Source of the DNA: RGIG9079 sp964567845
GTDB lineage: Bacteria; Bacteroidota; Bacteroidia; Bacteroidales; Marinifilaceae
Reading direction: 5' to 3'
NCBI GenBank assembly: GCA_964567845.1
Contig: CAZMOG010000055.1
Coordinates: 1 to 13,556 of the forward strand
Length of the DNA: 13,556 nt
In this document: piece by piece, positions 7,150-13,471 of the stretch
Layout: every line of letters begins with the position of its first letter
How positions within the stretch are numbered: position 1 is the stretch's first letter
Program-made: the position numbers and the translations under genes
Notes under the pieces: generated by a model
Told to the model about the DNA's origin: nothing
Seen by the model: the letters and a program-made list of their open reading frames with translations, nothing else
Databases searched by the model: none

Positions 7150-8854
7150 ATTCTAAACGTATATCTGAAACAGAAGCTCCTGCAGGTACCATAGGGAAGA
7201 TATTCTCCTCCTTTTCGCAACATGCCTGAAGCAGGAATGGTCCATCATAGTCCTTCATCTCTTGGATAGCATCATGTAACTCCTCATGTTTAGTGATTTT
7301 TCTATACCCGAAGTTGTATGCTGCAGCAATATGCTCGTAGTTTGGATTTGAGATAGGGGTTGCAGAATAACGACGATCATAGAACAACTCCTGCCACTGA
7401 CGTACCATCCCTAGATAGTCATTGCTCAAAAGGACAATTTTGATATTGGTCTTCTCTTGTGCGGCAGTACACATCTCCTGCATATTCATCTGCATTCCAC
7501 CATCGCCCACAAATACTACAACATCCTCTTCCGGCATGGCAATCTTGGCTCCTACTGCGGCAGGAACTCCAAATCCCATAGTTCCCATTCCGCCCGACGT
7601 AATTAGCGTTCTTGGCCTTGTGTATTTAAAGTATCTTGTTGCTGCCATTTGGTGCTGTCCAACGTCGGTTACAAGGATAGCCTTGTGGTTATATGCCTCC
7701 GATACTGCGCTGGCAACCTCGGCCATTCTTAGATATGGGGTTCTTGGATGTACGCTTGGATATATTACATTCTCCATCTCGACTCTATCGCATGCGCGGA
7801 ACTCCTGAATCCACTCCTCGTGGTTACGCTTATGCAAACGTCTTGTGATTTTGGGCAAGGTCTCTTTGGCATTTCCAAGAACCGGAACATCGGCATAAAC
7901 GCGTTTGTTAATTTCGGCATTGTCAATGTCCAAGTGGATTACCTGTGCGTTTTGTGCAAATGTATCTGCATTACTTACAACACGGTCATCGAAACGGATT
8001 CCAATTGCTACAACTAAGTCATATTCCTTGTTTTTCGCATTTGGACCATAGTTTCCGTGCATTCCCAACAAACCTACATTCTGGGGGTGGTCACTGGGGA
8101 TAGCCGATAATCCTAATAGCGAAGATGCAACAGGTATACCACTCTTGTCAAGAAAATCCAGTAACTCTTTTTCTGCATCAGCCAAAATCACTCCCTGTCC
8201 AATCATTGCAATTGGGCGTTTTGCCAAATTGATAAGGGCTGCAGCCTCGTCAATTCTTGCCATGTCGATAGTTGGATAGGGACAGTAGCTCAGGATGCTG
8301 TGCTCGCGATTCTTCTCGTACATAAATGGAGCCTTGCTGGTCTGAGCATCCTTCGAGAAATCGATTACAACTGGACCGGGGCGTCCACTGCGTGCTACAT
8401 AGAAAGCCTTTGCAAACGCTGCAGGAAGTTCCTCGGGGTGTTTAATCTGGATATTCCATTTGGTGACAGCCTGTGTAACTCCCACAAAGTTCACCTCCTG
8501 GAAAGCATCGGTACCCAATGATCCCGAACCGACCTGGCCTGCAATCAAGACAATTGGAGTTGAATCCATCATTGCGTCGGCAAGGCCTGAAACAGTGTTG
8601 GTTGCACCCGGACCCGATGTTACAATGGCAACACCTACCTTACCTGTTGCACGAGCATATCCCTGTGCCATATGTATAGCAGCCTGTTCGTGGCGAACCA
8701 ATACGTGGCGTATTTTGTCGCGGTAATCGTACATTGCATCATAAACCGGAATGATAGAGCCACCGGGGTAACCGAAGATGGTGTCAACACCCTCGGCGAG
8801 CATACACTCCATAAGAGCTTGTGCTCCGGTCATCATATTATCTTCTTTGGTCAT
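7148..8854 (-). CDS. ilvB: Acetolactate synthase large (catalytic) subunit
   Basis: ThDP/FAD/Mg-dependent acetohydroxyacid synthase: two pyruvate to 2-acetolactate, or pyruvate plus 2-oxobutanoate to 2-aceto-2-hydroxybutanoate. The 568 residues show the three-domain ThDP layout: N-terminal PYR domain with catalytic Glu56 (VRHEQAAIHMAQGYARATG) and GTDAFQE (FAD/substrate channel), a central FAD domain (about 190-360), and a C-terminal PP domain with GDG at 450-452. The ThDP signature ends in LLSNDYLGMVRQWQ: Ser477 replaces the first Asn of the usual NN, while the metal-ligand Asn478 is kept. Trp487 (RQWQ) is conserved. The start at 8854 has no Shine-Dalgarno and follows ilvD by 18 bp; Met7 and Met8 are weaker alternatives. 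FAD-region and MVRQWQ motifs separate AHAS from pyruvate oxidase or catabolic AlsS. Confidence 0.96.
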   Translation of the reverse strand: MTKEDNMMTGAQALMECMLAEGVDTIFGYPGGSIIPVYDAMYDYRDKIRHVLVRHEQAAIHMAQGYARATGKVGVAIVTSGPGATNTVSGLADAMMDSTPIVLIAGQVGSGSLGTDAFQEVNFVGVTQAVTKWNIQIKHPEELPAAFAKAFYVARSGRPGPVVIDFSKDAQTSKAPFMYEKNREHSILSYCPYPTIDMARIDEAAALINLAKRPIAMIGQGVILADAEKELLDFLDKSGIPVASSLLGLSAIPSDHPQNVGLLGMHGNYGPNAKNKEYDLVVAIGIRFDDRVVSNADTFAQNAQVIHLDIDNAEINKRVYADVPVLGNAKETLPKITRRLHKRNHEEWIQEFRACDRVEMENVIYPSVHPRTPYLRMAEVASAVSEAYNHKAILVTDVGQHQMAATRYFKYTRPRTLITSGGMGTMGFGVPAAVGAKIAMPEEDVVVFVGDGGMQMNMQEMCTAAQEKTNIKIVLLSNDYLGMVRQWQELFYDRRYSATPISNPNYEHIAAAYNFGYRKITKHEELHDAIQEMKDYDGPFLLQACCEKEENIFPMVPAGASVSDIRLE

Positions 8855-8872
8855 AGTTAGTTAGTAAATGTG

Positions 8873-10699
8873 TTAATATGTTTCTCCCGGTAGAACTCTC
8901 ACCGCTCCCTTATCTGCAGAGCTGACAAGCAGTGCGTATGCTTGAAGCGAGCGAGGTATAACTCTATCGCGATTCACCGGTTTAAATTCCTTTAATTCAC
9001 TCTTTCTGATATTCATCTCCTCGTCAGTAATGTCGAGTGTGATGCTTCTTGATGGGATATCAATTGTAATGGAATCTCCATCCTTTACGTATGCAATTGC
9101 TCCTCCAGAAGCAGCCTCGGGTGAAACGTGTCCTATTGACAGACCCGATGTGCCACCTGAGAAACGCCCGTCGGTAATCAATGCACACTCCTTTCCAAGG
9201 TGTTTTGATTTCAAATATGAGGTAGGGTAGAGCATCTCCTGCATTCCCGGACCTCCCTTTGGACCCTCATAACGGATAACTACAATATCGCCGGCCTTTA
9301 CCTTGTCGCCCAGAATTCCCTCGACAGCCTGCTCCTGAGACTCAAAAACCTTTGCAGTTCCATGGAATACAAATAGCGACTCATCAACTCCGGCAGTCTT
9401 TACAATACATCCGTCGGGAGCCAGATTTCCAAACAATACTGCCAATCCTCCATCCTTGAAGTAGGCATGTTCAATGTCGCGAATACATCCGGTTGCGCGA
9501 TCGGTGTCGAACTCGTTGTAATATGTCTCTTGTGAACCTAACTCAGTGCTGAAACGGTTTGCCGGTGCACTTAAATAGTTCTTGCGAGCCTCGTCGGTAA
9601 GGGTTGATGCTGTAATATCGCACTGCTCCAAACACTCTGCAAGATTCTTATATCCAACTCTTAAAACTGTTGTATCAATAAGTCCGTTTTGGGCGAGGAT
9701 TCCCATAATTCCCATAATTCCACCTGCGCGGTTGACATCTTGCATGTGGTAGTTGCTGTTAGGTGAAACCTTGCACAATACAGGAATCTTACGAGAAAGG
9801 CGGTCAATGTCCTTCATTGTGAAATCGACATGAGCCTCGCGGGCAACGGCCAACAGATGAAGAACTGTGTTCGATGATCCTCCCATTGCAATATCAAGGC
9901 ACATTGCATTTTCAAATGCAGCCTTTGTTGCTATCGAACGTGGCAAAACGCTCTCGTCGCCCTCTTCGTAATATTTGTATGCCATTTCAACAATAAGCTT
10001 TGCTGCCTTTGTGAAGAGATTCTTACGGTTTGCGTGAGTTGCCACAATGGTTCCGTTGCCCGGTAGGGCCAAACCTATGGCCTCGTTCAAACTGTTCATA
10101 GAATTGGCGGTAAACATACCTGAGCATGAGCCACATCCCGGGCATGCGTGAGCTTCGATGTTTGCTGACTCCTCGTCGCTGATGGTTTCATCAGCTCCGG
10201 CAATCATTGTTGAAATCAAATCCTGAGCTTTGCCATTCCACATACCGGCCTCCATCGGACCTCCTGAAACGAAGATGGTAGGAATGTTCAAACGCATAGT
10301 GGCCATAAGCATTCCCGGAGTAATTTTATCGCAGTTGCTGATACATACCAAAGCATCAACTTTGTGGGCATTTGCCATGTACTCAACACTGTCGGCAATA
10401 ATATCTCTTGATGGAAGTGAATACAACATGCCATCGTGACCCATTGCAATTCCATCGTCGATTGCAATTGTGTTAAACTCGGCAGCGTAGCAACCAAGTT
10501 TCTCTATTTCAGACTTAACGTACTGTCCAATTTTATGTAGGTGGGTATGTCCCGGAACCAATTGGGTAAATGAGTTGGCAATACCAATAATTGGTTTACC
10601 CATTTGCTCGCGCTTCATTCCGTTCGCAATCCATAAGCTTCTTGCTCCTGCCATTCTTCGGCCGTTAATGGTAACGGCGCTTCGTAATGCGTTCTTCAT
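8873..10699 (-). CDS. ilvD: Dihydroxy-acid dehydratase
   Basis: Iron-sulphur dehydratase that converts 2,3-dihydroxy-isovalerate and -methylvalerate to the 2-oxo acids preceding valine and isoleucine. I chose the ATG at 10699 (MKNALRSAVTING), giving 608 residues, close to the usual 600-616. The frame stays open to 10747, but those codons lie inside the attenuator terminator and are unconserved. AAGG 5 nt before the ATG may serve as ribosome site. Cluster cysteines include Cys123 (SNCDKITPGM) and Cys192 (PGCGSCSGMFTANSMN). Around residue 43 the protein reads NSFTQLVPGHTHL, without the Cys of the TPCN form seen in [2Fe-2S] types, so it resembles the E. coli oxygen-labile type; cluster type is inference. 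It is first in the operon and directly under attenuator control. Sugar-acid dehydratases (Edd) are homologous, but this sequence and context are IlvD. Confidence 0.97.
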   Translation of the reverse strand: MKNALRSAVTINGRRMAGARSLWIANGMKREQMGKPIIGIANSFTQLVPGHTHLHKIGQYVKSEIEKLGCYAAEFNTIAIDDGIAMGHDGMLYSLPSRDIIADSVEYMANAHKVDALVCISNCDKITPGMLMATMRLNIPTIFVSGGPMEAGMWNGKAQDLISTMIAGADETISDEESANIEAHACPGCGSCSGMFTANSMNSLNEAIGLALPGNGTIVATHANRKNLFTKAAKLIVEMAYKYYEEGDESVLPRSIATKAAFENAMCLDIAMGGSSNTVLHLLAVAREAHVDFTMKDIDRLSRKIPVLCKVSPNSNYHMQDVNRAGGIMGIMGILAQNGLIDTTVLRVGYKNLAECLEQCDITASTLTDEARKNYLSAPANRFSTELGSQETYYNEFDTDRATGCIRDIEHAYFKDGGLAVLFGNLAPDGCIVKTAGVDESLFVFHGTAKVFESQEQAVEGILGDKVKAGDIVVIRYEGPKGGPGMQEMLYPTSYLKSKHLGKECALITDGRFSGGTSGLSIGHVSPEAASGGAIAYVKDGDSITIDIPSRSITLDITDEEMNIRKSELKEFKPVNRDRVIPRSLQAYALLVSSADKGAVRVLPGETY

Positions 10700-10710
10700 A
10701 ATAACCTTAC

Positions 10711-10748
10711 AAAAAAATAATTTGCCTTTCCCATAGGAGAAAGGCAAA
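10711..10748 (-). terminator. Intrinsic terminator (attenuator) in the ilv-leu operon leader
   Basis: In the minus-strand RNA, TTTGCCTTTC (10739-10748) pairs perfectly with GAAAGGCAAA (10721-10730). Two further pairs (U-G, C-G) extend into the loop to leave CUAU, a 12-bp stem. It is followed at once by TTATTTTTTT (10711-10720), a clear U-tract. The tract ends 11 nt before the ilvD ATG, with no gene ending upstream other than the 25-codon leader peptide, so it must act as a premature terminator. Its left arm is also the partner of the antiterminator. Confidence 0.92.
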
Positions 10749-10788
10749 CATATAGTTTATAATACAAATGCTATGCACACCCTTCTCC
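10736..10788 (-). promoter_or_regulatory. Antiterminator pairing (segments 2:3)
   Basis: Leader segment GGAGAAGG (10781-10788, codons 21-23 of the leader peptide) can pair with CCTTTCTCC (10736-10744): eight pairs with one bulged U at 10742. The second strand is the left arm of the terminator, so the two folds exclude each other. Segment 2 lies just downstream of where a ribosome stalled on the Val-Val-Leu codons would sit, and would be covered by one that reached the stop codon. Pairing is seen; function is inferred from the classical attenuation model. Confidence 0.78.
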
Positions 10789-10848
10789 AATACGTGGTCG
10801 CAAGACCACGATCATAATGACATTTGATGTTAGGAAAAAGTGTTTCAT
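10771..10848 (-). CDS. Attenuation leader peptide (25 aa, branched-chain-rich)
   Basis: Small gene of 26 codons: ATG at 10848, TAG at 10771-10773. The peptide begins MKHFFLTSN, continues with residues 10-16 VIMIVVL, and ends RPRIGEGCA. Eight of 25 residues are Ile, Val or Leu, six of them within the seven-residue run, and all three end products of the downstream operon are represented. It lies between the promoter and the attenuator terminator and its codons form the competing RNA segments. It is probably not a functional protein: when charged Ile-, Val- or Leu-tRNA is short the ribosome stalls on the run and frees segment 2. It is analogous in role to ilvL/ivbL/leuL of enterobacteria but shows no obvious homology. 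The lead ACAAGCAACA before the ATG is A-rich without a Shine-Dalgarno. No protein-level evidence is possible from one sequence. Confidence 0.88.
   Translation of the reverse strand: MKHFFLTSNVIMIVVLRPRIGEGCA
10777..10843 (-). promoter_or_regulatory. Pause/protector structure (segments 1:2) enclosing a GC-rich hairpin
   Basis: ACACTTTTTCC (10833-10843, leader codons 2-6) can pair with GGAGAAGGGTGT (10777-10788): 11 pairs, two of them G-U, with one bulged G. Inside lies a perfect 7-bp hairpin, CGTGGTC/GACCACG (10804-10810 with 10793-10799, loop UUGC), covering the Val14-Arg19 codons. When formed it holds segment 2, leaving the terminator arm free, as in the no-translation state of trp/his/ilv leaders. 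A ribosome on codons 10-16 would melt it. Confidence 0.7.
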
Positions 10849-10872
10849 TGTTGCTTGTTTGTTTTCACGGCC

Positions 10873-10904
10873 CAAAACTACAAACAAATTCTCAATTAAC
10901 GAAA
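10873..10904 (-). promoter_or_regulatory. Predicted promoter of the ilv-leu operon
   Basis: TAGTTTTG (10873-10880) matches the Bacteroidota -7 consensus TAnnTTTG exactly. TTTC (10901-10904), one base off the -33 box TTTG, lies 20 bp upstream. Transcription would begin near 10866, giving a leader of about 18 nt before the leader-peptide ATG. The position, directly upstream of the leader peptide and attenuator, supports the call; no start site has been measured here. Confidence 0.65.
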
Positions 10905-11177
10905 CATTTTCACAAAATTTAACACATATTTTTTGACTTTTTTAAAAATGGGTGGTTTTGAGTTGTTTTATTGCTCAAAGTGTTTGATTGTGTGCAAATT
11001 GCATAAGATTTGCAGGATATGGACTTGACCTTTGTTAGGGATAAAATAGTATCACAAATACCAATAAATGCAACAAATTATGGTTTAGTAGGTATAATAT
11101 TATGTTGTGTTACACTGTGATTTATGATTATAGTGTTGTGTGGTTATGGAGAGAAATGTTAAAAAAAATAGGAATAA
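10905..11177. other. Divergent intergenic region, no gene seen
   Basis: About 270 bp between the two divergent promoters. The ilv-side half is rich in A/T runs (10911-10947), possibly UP-like. A 7-bp inverted repeat, TGCAAAT/ATTTGCA (10993-10999 and 11008-11014), is a possible protein site. A TATAAT-like string near 11093 and an ACACT/AGTGT repeat near 11112-11136 are of doubtful meaning. I find no convincing short ORF, tRNA or riboswitch. Confidence 0.5.
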
Positions 11178-11209
11178 TTTCGCAACCGACACTAAAAAGA
11201 TTAATTTTG
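11178..11209 (+). promoter_or_regulatory. Predicted prfA promoter
   Basis: TAATTTTG (11202-11209) fits TAnnTTTG, with TTTC (11178-11181) 20 bp upstream, the same box and spacing as the ilv-leu promoter. Predicted transcription start is near 11216, about 17 nt before the prfA ATG at 11233. This would exclude upstream in-frame starts. Confidence 0.6.
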
Positions 11210-11232
11210 TTTTGAATTTAATTGAGAGTTTT

Positions 11233-12339
11233 ATGGAGCATCCATTATTGGAAAAATTGGAACATTATAAGATCCGTTTTGTTGAAATCGGAGAGTTGAT
11301 AACTGATCCCGAGGTGATTAAGGATCAGGCTCGTTATGTTCGCTTGACAAAAGAGTATAAGGATTTAGAGAATATTACAGCTGAAACATCGAAGTTTGAG
11401 GCGCTGTTGCTGGCTCAGGAAGAGGGTAAAGAGATTCTTAAAAATGAGACCGACGAAGAACTTCGCGAAATGGCGAAGATGGAGTTGGATGATTTGGCTG
11501 TGAAGATCCCCGAGCAGGAGCAGAATATTAAGTTGATGATGATTCCGTCAGACCCCGAGGATGGCAAGAATGTTATTGTCGAGATTCGCGGAGGAACAGG
11601 TGGCGATGAGGCGGCCCTTTTTGCAGGAGATCTGTTCAGAATGTATGTACGTTTCTGTGAATCACGAGGTTGGAAAACTGCGGTTAGTAGTTGTAGCGAG
11701 GGTGCATCGGGAGGTTTTAAAGAGATTATCTTCTCGGTAAGTGGCGAGAATGTCTATAAAATTATGAAGTATGAGTCGGGTGTTCACCGCGTTCAGCGTG
11801 TTCCTGCAACCGAGACTCAGGGACGAGTTCATACCTCTGCAGCATCGGTGGCGGTTTTGCCGGAGGCAGAGGCGTTCGATGTTGAGATTAACGAGGGCGA
11901 GATTAAATGGGATACATTCCGTTCGGGTGGAGCCGGAGGTCAGAATGTGAACAAGGTTGAGTCGGGAGTGCGTTTGAGATATATTTGGAAGAATCCGAAT
12001 ACCGGAGTTTCCGAGGAGATTCTTATTGAGTGTACCGAGACTCGTGACCAGCCAAAGAACAAGGAGCGTGCCTTGGCTCGATTAAGATCATTTATTTACG
12101 ATAAGGAGCATCAGAAGTATATCGACGATATTGCTTCTCGAAGAAAGACAATGGTAAGTACCGGAGACCGTTCTGCTAAGATTAGAACCTATAACTATCC
12201 TCAAGGACGTGTAACAGACCATCGTGTAAACTTTACCATGTATAATTTGCCGGCAGTGATGGATGGCGAGATTGATGAGATTATCGAGCGTCTTCAAATC
12301 GAGGAGAATACCGAGAAGTTGAAGGAGAGCGGCTTGTAG
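11233..12339 (+). CDS. prfA: Peptide chain release factor 1
   Basis: Recognises UAA and UAG in the ribosomal A site and triggers peptide release. The start at 11233 (MEHPLLEKLEHYKIRF) gives 368 residues, the usual RF1 length. The frame is open upstream to 11140, but the extra 31 residues are lysine/asparagine-rich, unlike RF1, and overlap the predicted promoter. Domain order: N-terminal helical PCRF domain (about 1-110), then the stop-codon domain with PAT at 191-193 (VQRVPATETQGRVHTSA), the RF1-type PxT motif rather than the SPF of RF2. The catalytic GGQ lies at 235-237 (SGGAGGQNVNK), and the C-terminal domain follows. The GGAGGQ Gln is the usual PrmC methylation target. It is divergent from the ilv-leu operon and 238 bp ahead of pyrF. 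Nothing looks odd within the gene. Confidence 0.97.
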   Translation: MEHPLLEKLEHYKIRFVEIGELITDPEVIKDQARYVRLTKEYKDLENITAETSKFEALLLAQEEGKEILKNETDEELREMAKMELDDLAVKIPEQEQNIKLMMIPSDPEDGKNVIVEIRGGTGGDEAALFAGDLFRMYVRFCESRGWKTAVSSCSEGASGGFKEIIFSVSGENVYKIMKYESGVHRVQRVPATETQGRVHTSAASVAVLPEAEAFDVEINEGEIKWDTFRSGGAGGQNVNKVESGVRLRYIWKNPNTGVSEEILIECTETRDQPKNKERALARLRSFIYDKEHQKYIDDIASRRKTMVSTGDRSAKIRTYNYPQGRVTDHRVNFTMYNLPAVMDGEIDEIIERLQIEENTEKLKESGL

Positions 12340-12346
12340 ATGACGA

Positions 12347-12369
12347 GTTAGGAGTGACCGGTTAGGAGT
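12347..12369 (+). repeat. Short direct repeat GTTAGGAGT x2
   Basis: GTTAGGAGT occurs at 12347-12355 and 12361-12369, a 14-bp period, just after the prfA stop, followed by the related GTTAAGAGT. It belongs to a low-complexity tract that has no coding potential. It may be part of a dispersed noncoding repeat, which a genome search would show. Confidence 0.5.
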
Positions 12370-12394
12370 TAAGAGTTTCCGAGCGTAGCGAGTA

Positions 12395-12444
12395 AAGCCC
12401 CCTTATTAGCGAAATGAACGTAGTGAATGTAGCGAAGGGGGTTT
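12395..12444 (+). terminator. Inverted repeat after prfA, possible terminator
   Basis: AAGCCCCCTT (12395-12404) pairs with AAGGGGGTTT (12435-12444), ten pairs with one G-U, around a 30-nt loop. Only three U residues follow the G run and these are part of the stem, so as an intrinsic terminator it is imperfect. It lies 55 bp after prfA, where a terminator would be expected. The loop contains tandem 9-mers (ACGTAGTGA, ATGTAGCGA at 12418-12435), so a small repeat element is an alternative. Confidence 0.5.
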
Positions 12445-12527
12445 GGTAAATAACAAATTAAAGCAAATCCACGGGCTGTATAGAAAGCAGTTAGTTTTCT
12501 TGACCGATGAGTGCTAAAGGTGTAGAT

Positions 12528-12535
12528 TAGATTTG
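12528..12535 (+). promoter_or_regulatory. Possible pyrF promoter -7 element
   Basis: TAGATTTG matches TAnnTTTG, about 43 bp before the pyrF ATG. A matching -33 box at 19-21 bp is not evident; the nearest TTTC is about 28 bp upstream. It overlaps the second copy of the GCATAGCGAG repeat by one base. A weak call. Confidence 0.35.
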
Positions 12536-12577
12536 CATAGCGAGTAAAAGGGAGAGTGTAATAAAATAGATAAAGAT

Positions 12578-13408
12578 ATGAATAAGAGAGAGTTGTTTGA
12601 GAACATTAAGAGGAAGGGTTCTTTCCTTTGTGTCGGTCTTGATACCGATATAAAGAAGATTCCTGCTTGTCTGTTAAATGAAGGGGATCCGATCTTTGCT
12701 TTCAATAAGGCAATTATCGATGCAACCGCCGAGTATTGTGTTGCATATAAGCCAAATTTGGCATTCTACGAGAGTATGGGTGTTAAGGGTTGGATTTCAT
12801 TCGAGAAGACTGTGGCCTATTTGCGCAAGAAGTATCCGGATCAGTTCATTATTGCCGATGCAAAACGTGGAGATATTGGTAATACCTCTGCAATGTATGC
12901 GCGTACCTTCTTCGAGGAGATTGATTTGGATGCAGTGACAGTTGCTCCGTATATGGGTGAGGATAGCGTTACTCCGTTCCTGAATTATAAGAATAAGTGG
13001 GTAATTCTTCTTGCTTTGACAAGTAATAAGGGGTCTCATGACTTTCAGTTGACAGTCGATCCAAGCGGAGAGCGTTTGTTTGAGAAGGTGTTGAGAGTAA
13101 GTCAGCAGTGGGCTGATAGTGAGCAGATGATGTATGTGGTAGGTGCTACTCAGGGTGCAATGTTTGCAGACATCAGAAAGGTGGCTCCAAATCACTTCTT
13201 GTTGGTTCCCGGAGTTGGTGCACAAGGTGGAAGCCTTGAGGAGGTTTGTAAATATGGAATGAACAGCCAATGTGGTTTGCTTGTGAATTCATCTCGTGGA
13301 ATTATCTATGCCGATAATACCGAGAATTTTGCGGTTCGCGCAGGTCAGGAGGCAAAGGCTTTACAAGAGCAGATGACTGAGCAACTTAAGGCTGCCGGCT
13401 TGCTATAA
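12578..13408 (+). CDS. pyrF: Orotidine 5'-phosphate decarboxylase (long type)
   Basis: Decarboxylates OMP to UMP, the last step of de novo pyrimidine synthesis; cytosolic TIM-barrel dimer. The 276 residues match the long subfamily (about 270-280) rather than the E. coli type of about 245. Seen: LCVGLDTD (Asp22), the substrate-binding Lys58 in YKPNLAFYE, and the catalytic cluster IIADAKRGDIGNTS with Asp94, Lys96 and Asp99. VVGATQ, the phosphate-binding VPGVGAQGG and NSSRGIIYA follow towards the C-terminus. The start at 12578 (MNKRELFENIKRKGSF) has an A-rich lead (ATAAAGAT) without a Shine-Dalgarno. It follows prfA in the same direction, with a repeat-containing spacer that may separate the transcripts, and is followed by a strong hairpin 31 bp after its stop. 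No missing residues or frameshift. Confidence 0.97.
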   Translation: MNKRELFENIKRKGSFLCVGLDTDIKKIPACLLNEGDPIFAFNKAIIDATAEYCVAYKPNLAFYESMGVKGWISFEKTVAYLRKKYPDQFIIADAKRGDIGNTSAMYARTFFEEIDLDAVTVAPYMGEDSVTPFLNYKNKWVILLALTSNKGSHDFQLTVDPSGERLFEKVLRVSQQWADSEQMMYVVGATQGAMFADIRKVAPNHFLLVPGVGAQGGSLEEVCKYGMNSQCGLLVNSSRGIIYADNTENFAVRAGQEAKALQEQMTEQLKAAGLL

Positions 13409-13439
13409 CTCGTTCATAGCGATTATAAATAAAAAGAGA

Positions 13440-13471
13440 GGGGCTGTCTGACAAGTTTGTTAGACAGCCCC
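13440..13471 (+). terminator. Terminator hairpin after pyrF
   Basis: GGGGCTGTCT (13440-13449) pairs with AGACAGCCCC (13462-13471). Four more pairs inside (G-U, A-U, C-G, A-U) leave an AGUU loop, a stem of about 14 bp. It is preceded by an A-rich tract and followed by TTGGTTTGT, so the U-tract is poor. GGGGCTGTC-type hairpins recur downstream of genes in Bacteroidota as I remember it. Beyond it (13472-13556) I see nothing definite. Confidence 0.75.

Larger units (their letters stand above)
12383..12549 (+). repeat. Degenerate GYRTAGCGAGTAAA-type repeats in prfA-pyrF spacer
   Basis: A 15-mer GCGTAGCGAGTAAAG (12383-12397) recurs as GCATAGCGAGTAAAA (12535-12549), 13 of 15 identical, with related GTAGYGA units between (12418-12435). 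The spacing is irregular, so this is neither CRISPR nor a simple tandem array. The sequence is visible; any function is unknown. Confidence 0.45.

Noticed and set aside
10700..10747. N-terminal extension of ilvD to 10747
   Set aside because: These codons lie in the terminator stem and U-tract; MKNALRSAVTING at 10699 fits the family start.
10711..10904. T-box or metabolite riboswitch in the ilv leader
   Set aside because: There is no T-box AGGGUGGNACCGCG-like element or large conserved aptamer; the short ORF with Ile/Val/Leu codons explains the terminator more simply.
11093..11100. TATAAT-like string as a prfA promoter
   Set aside because: Bacteroidota primary sigma uses TAnnTTTG; a full match lies closer to the prfA start with a TTTC box at correct spacing.
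11140..11232. N-terminal extension of prfA from the ATG at 11140
   Set aside because: The extra 31 residues are unlike RF1 and overlap the predicted promoter; MEHPLLEKLE at 11233 matches the family N-terminus.
12383..12549. CRISPR array
   Set aside because: Repeat units are short, degenerate and irregularly spaced, with no spacers of even length and no cas genes.
12797..13270. A 157-codon minus-strand open frame within pyrF
   Set aside because: It is a shadow of pyrF, whose catalytic motifs are intact in the plus frame.
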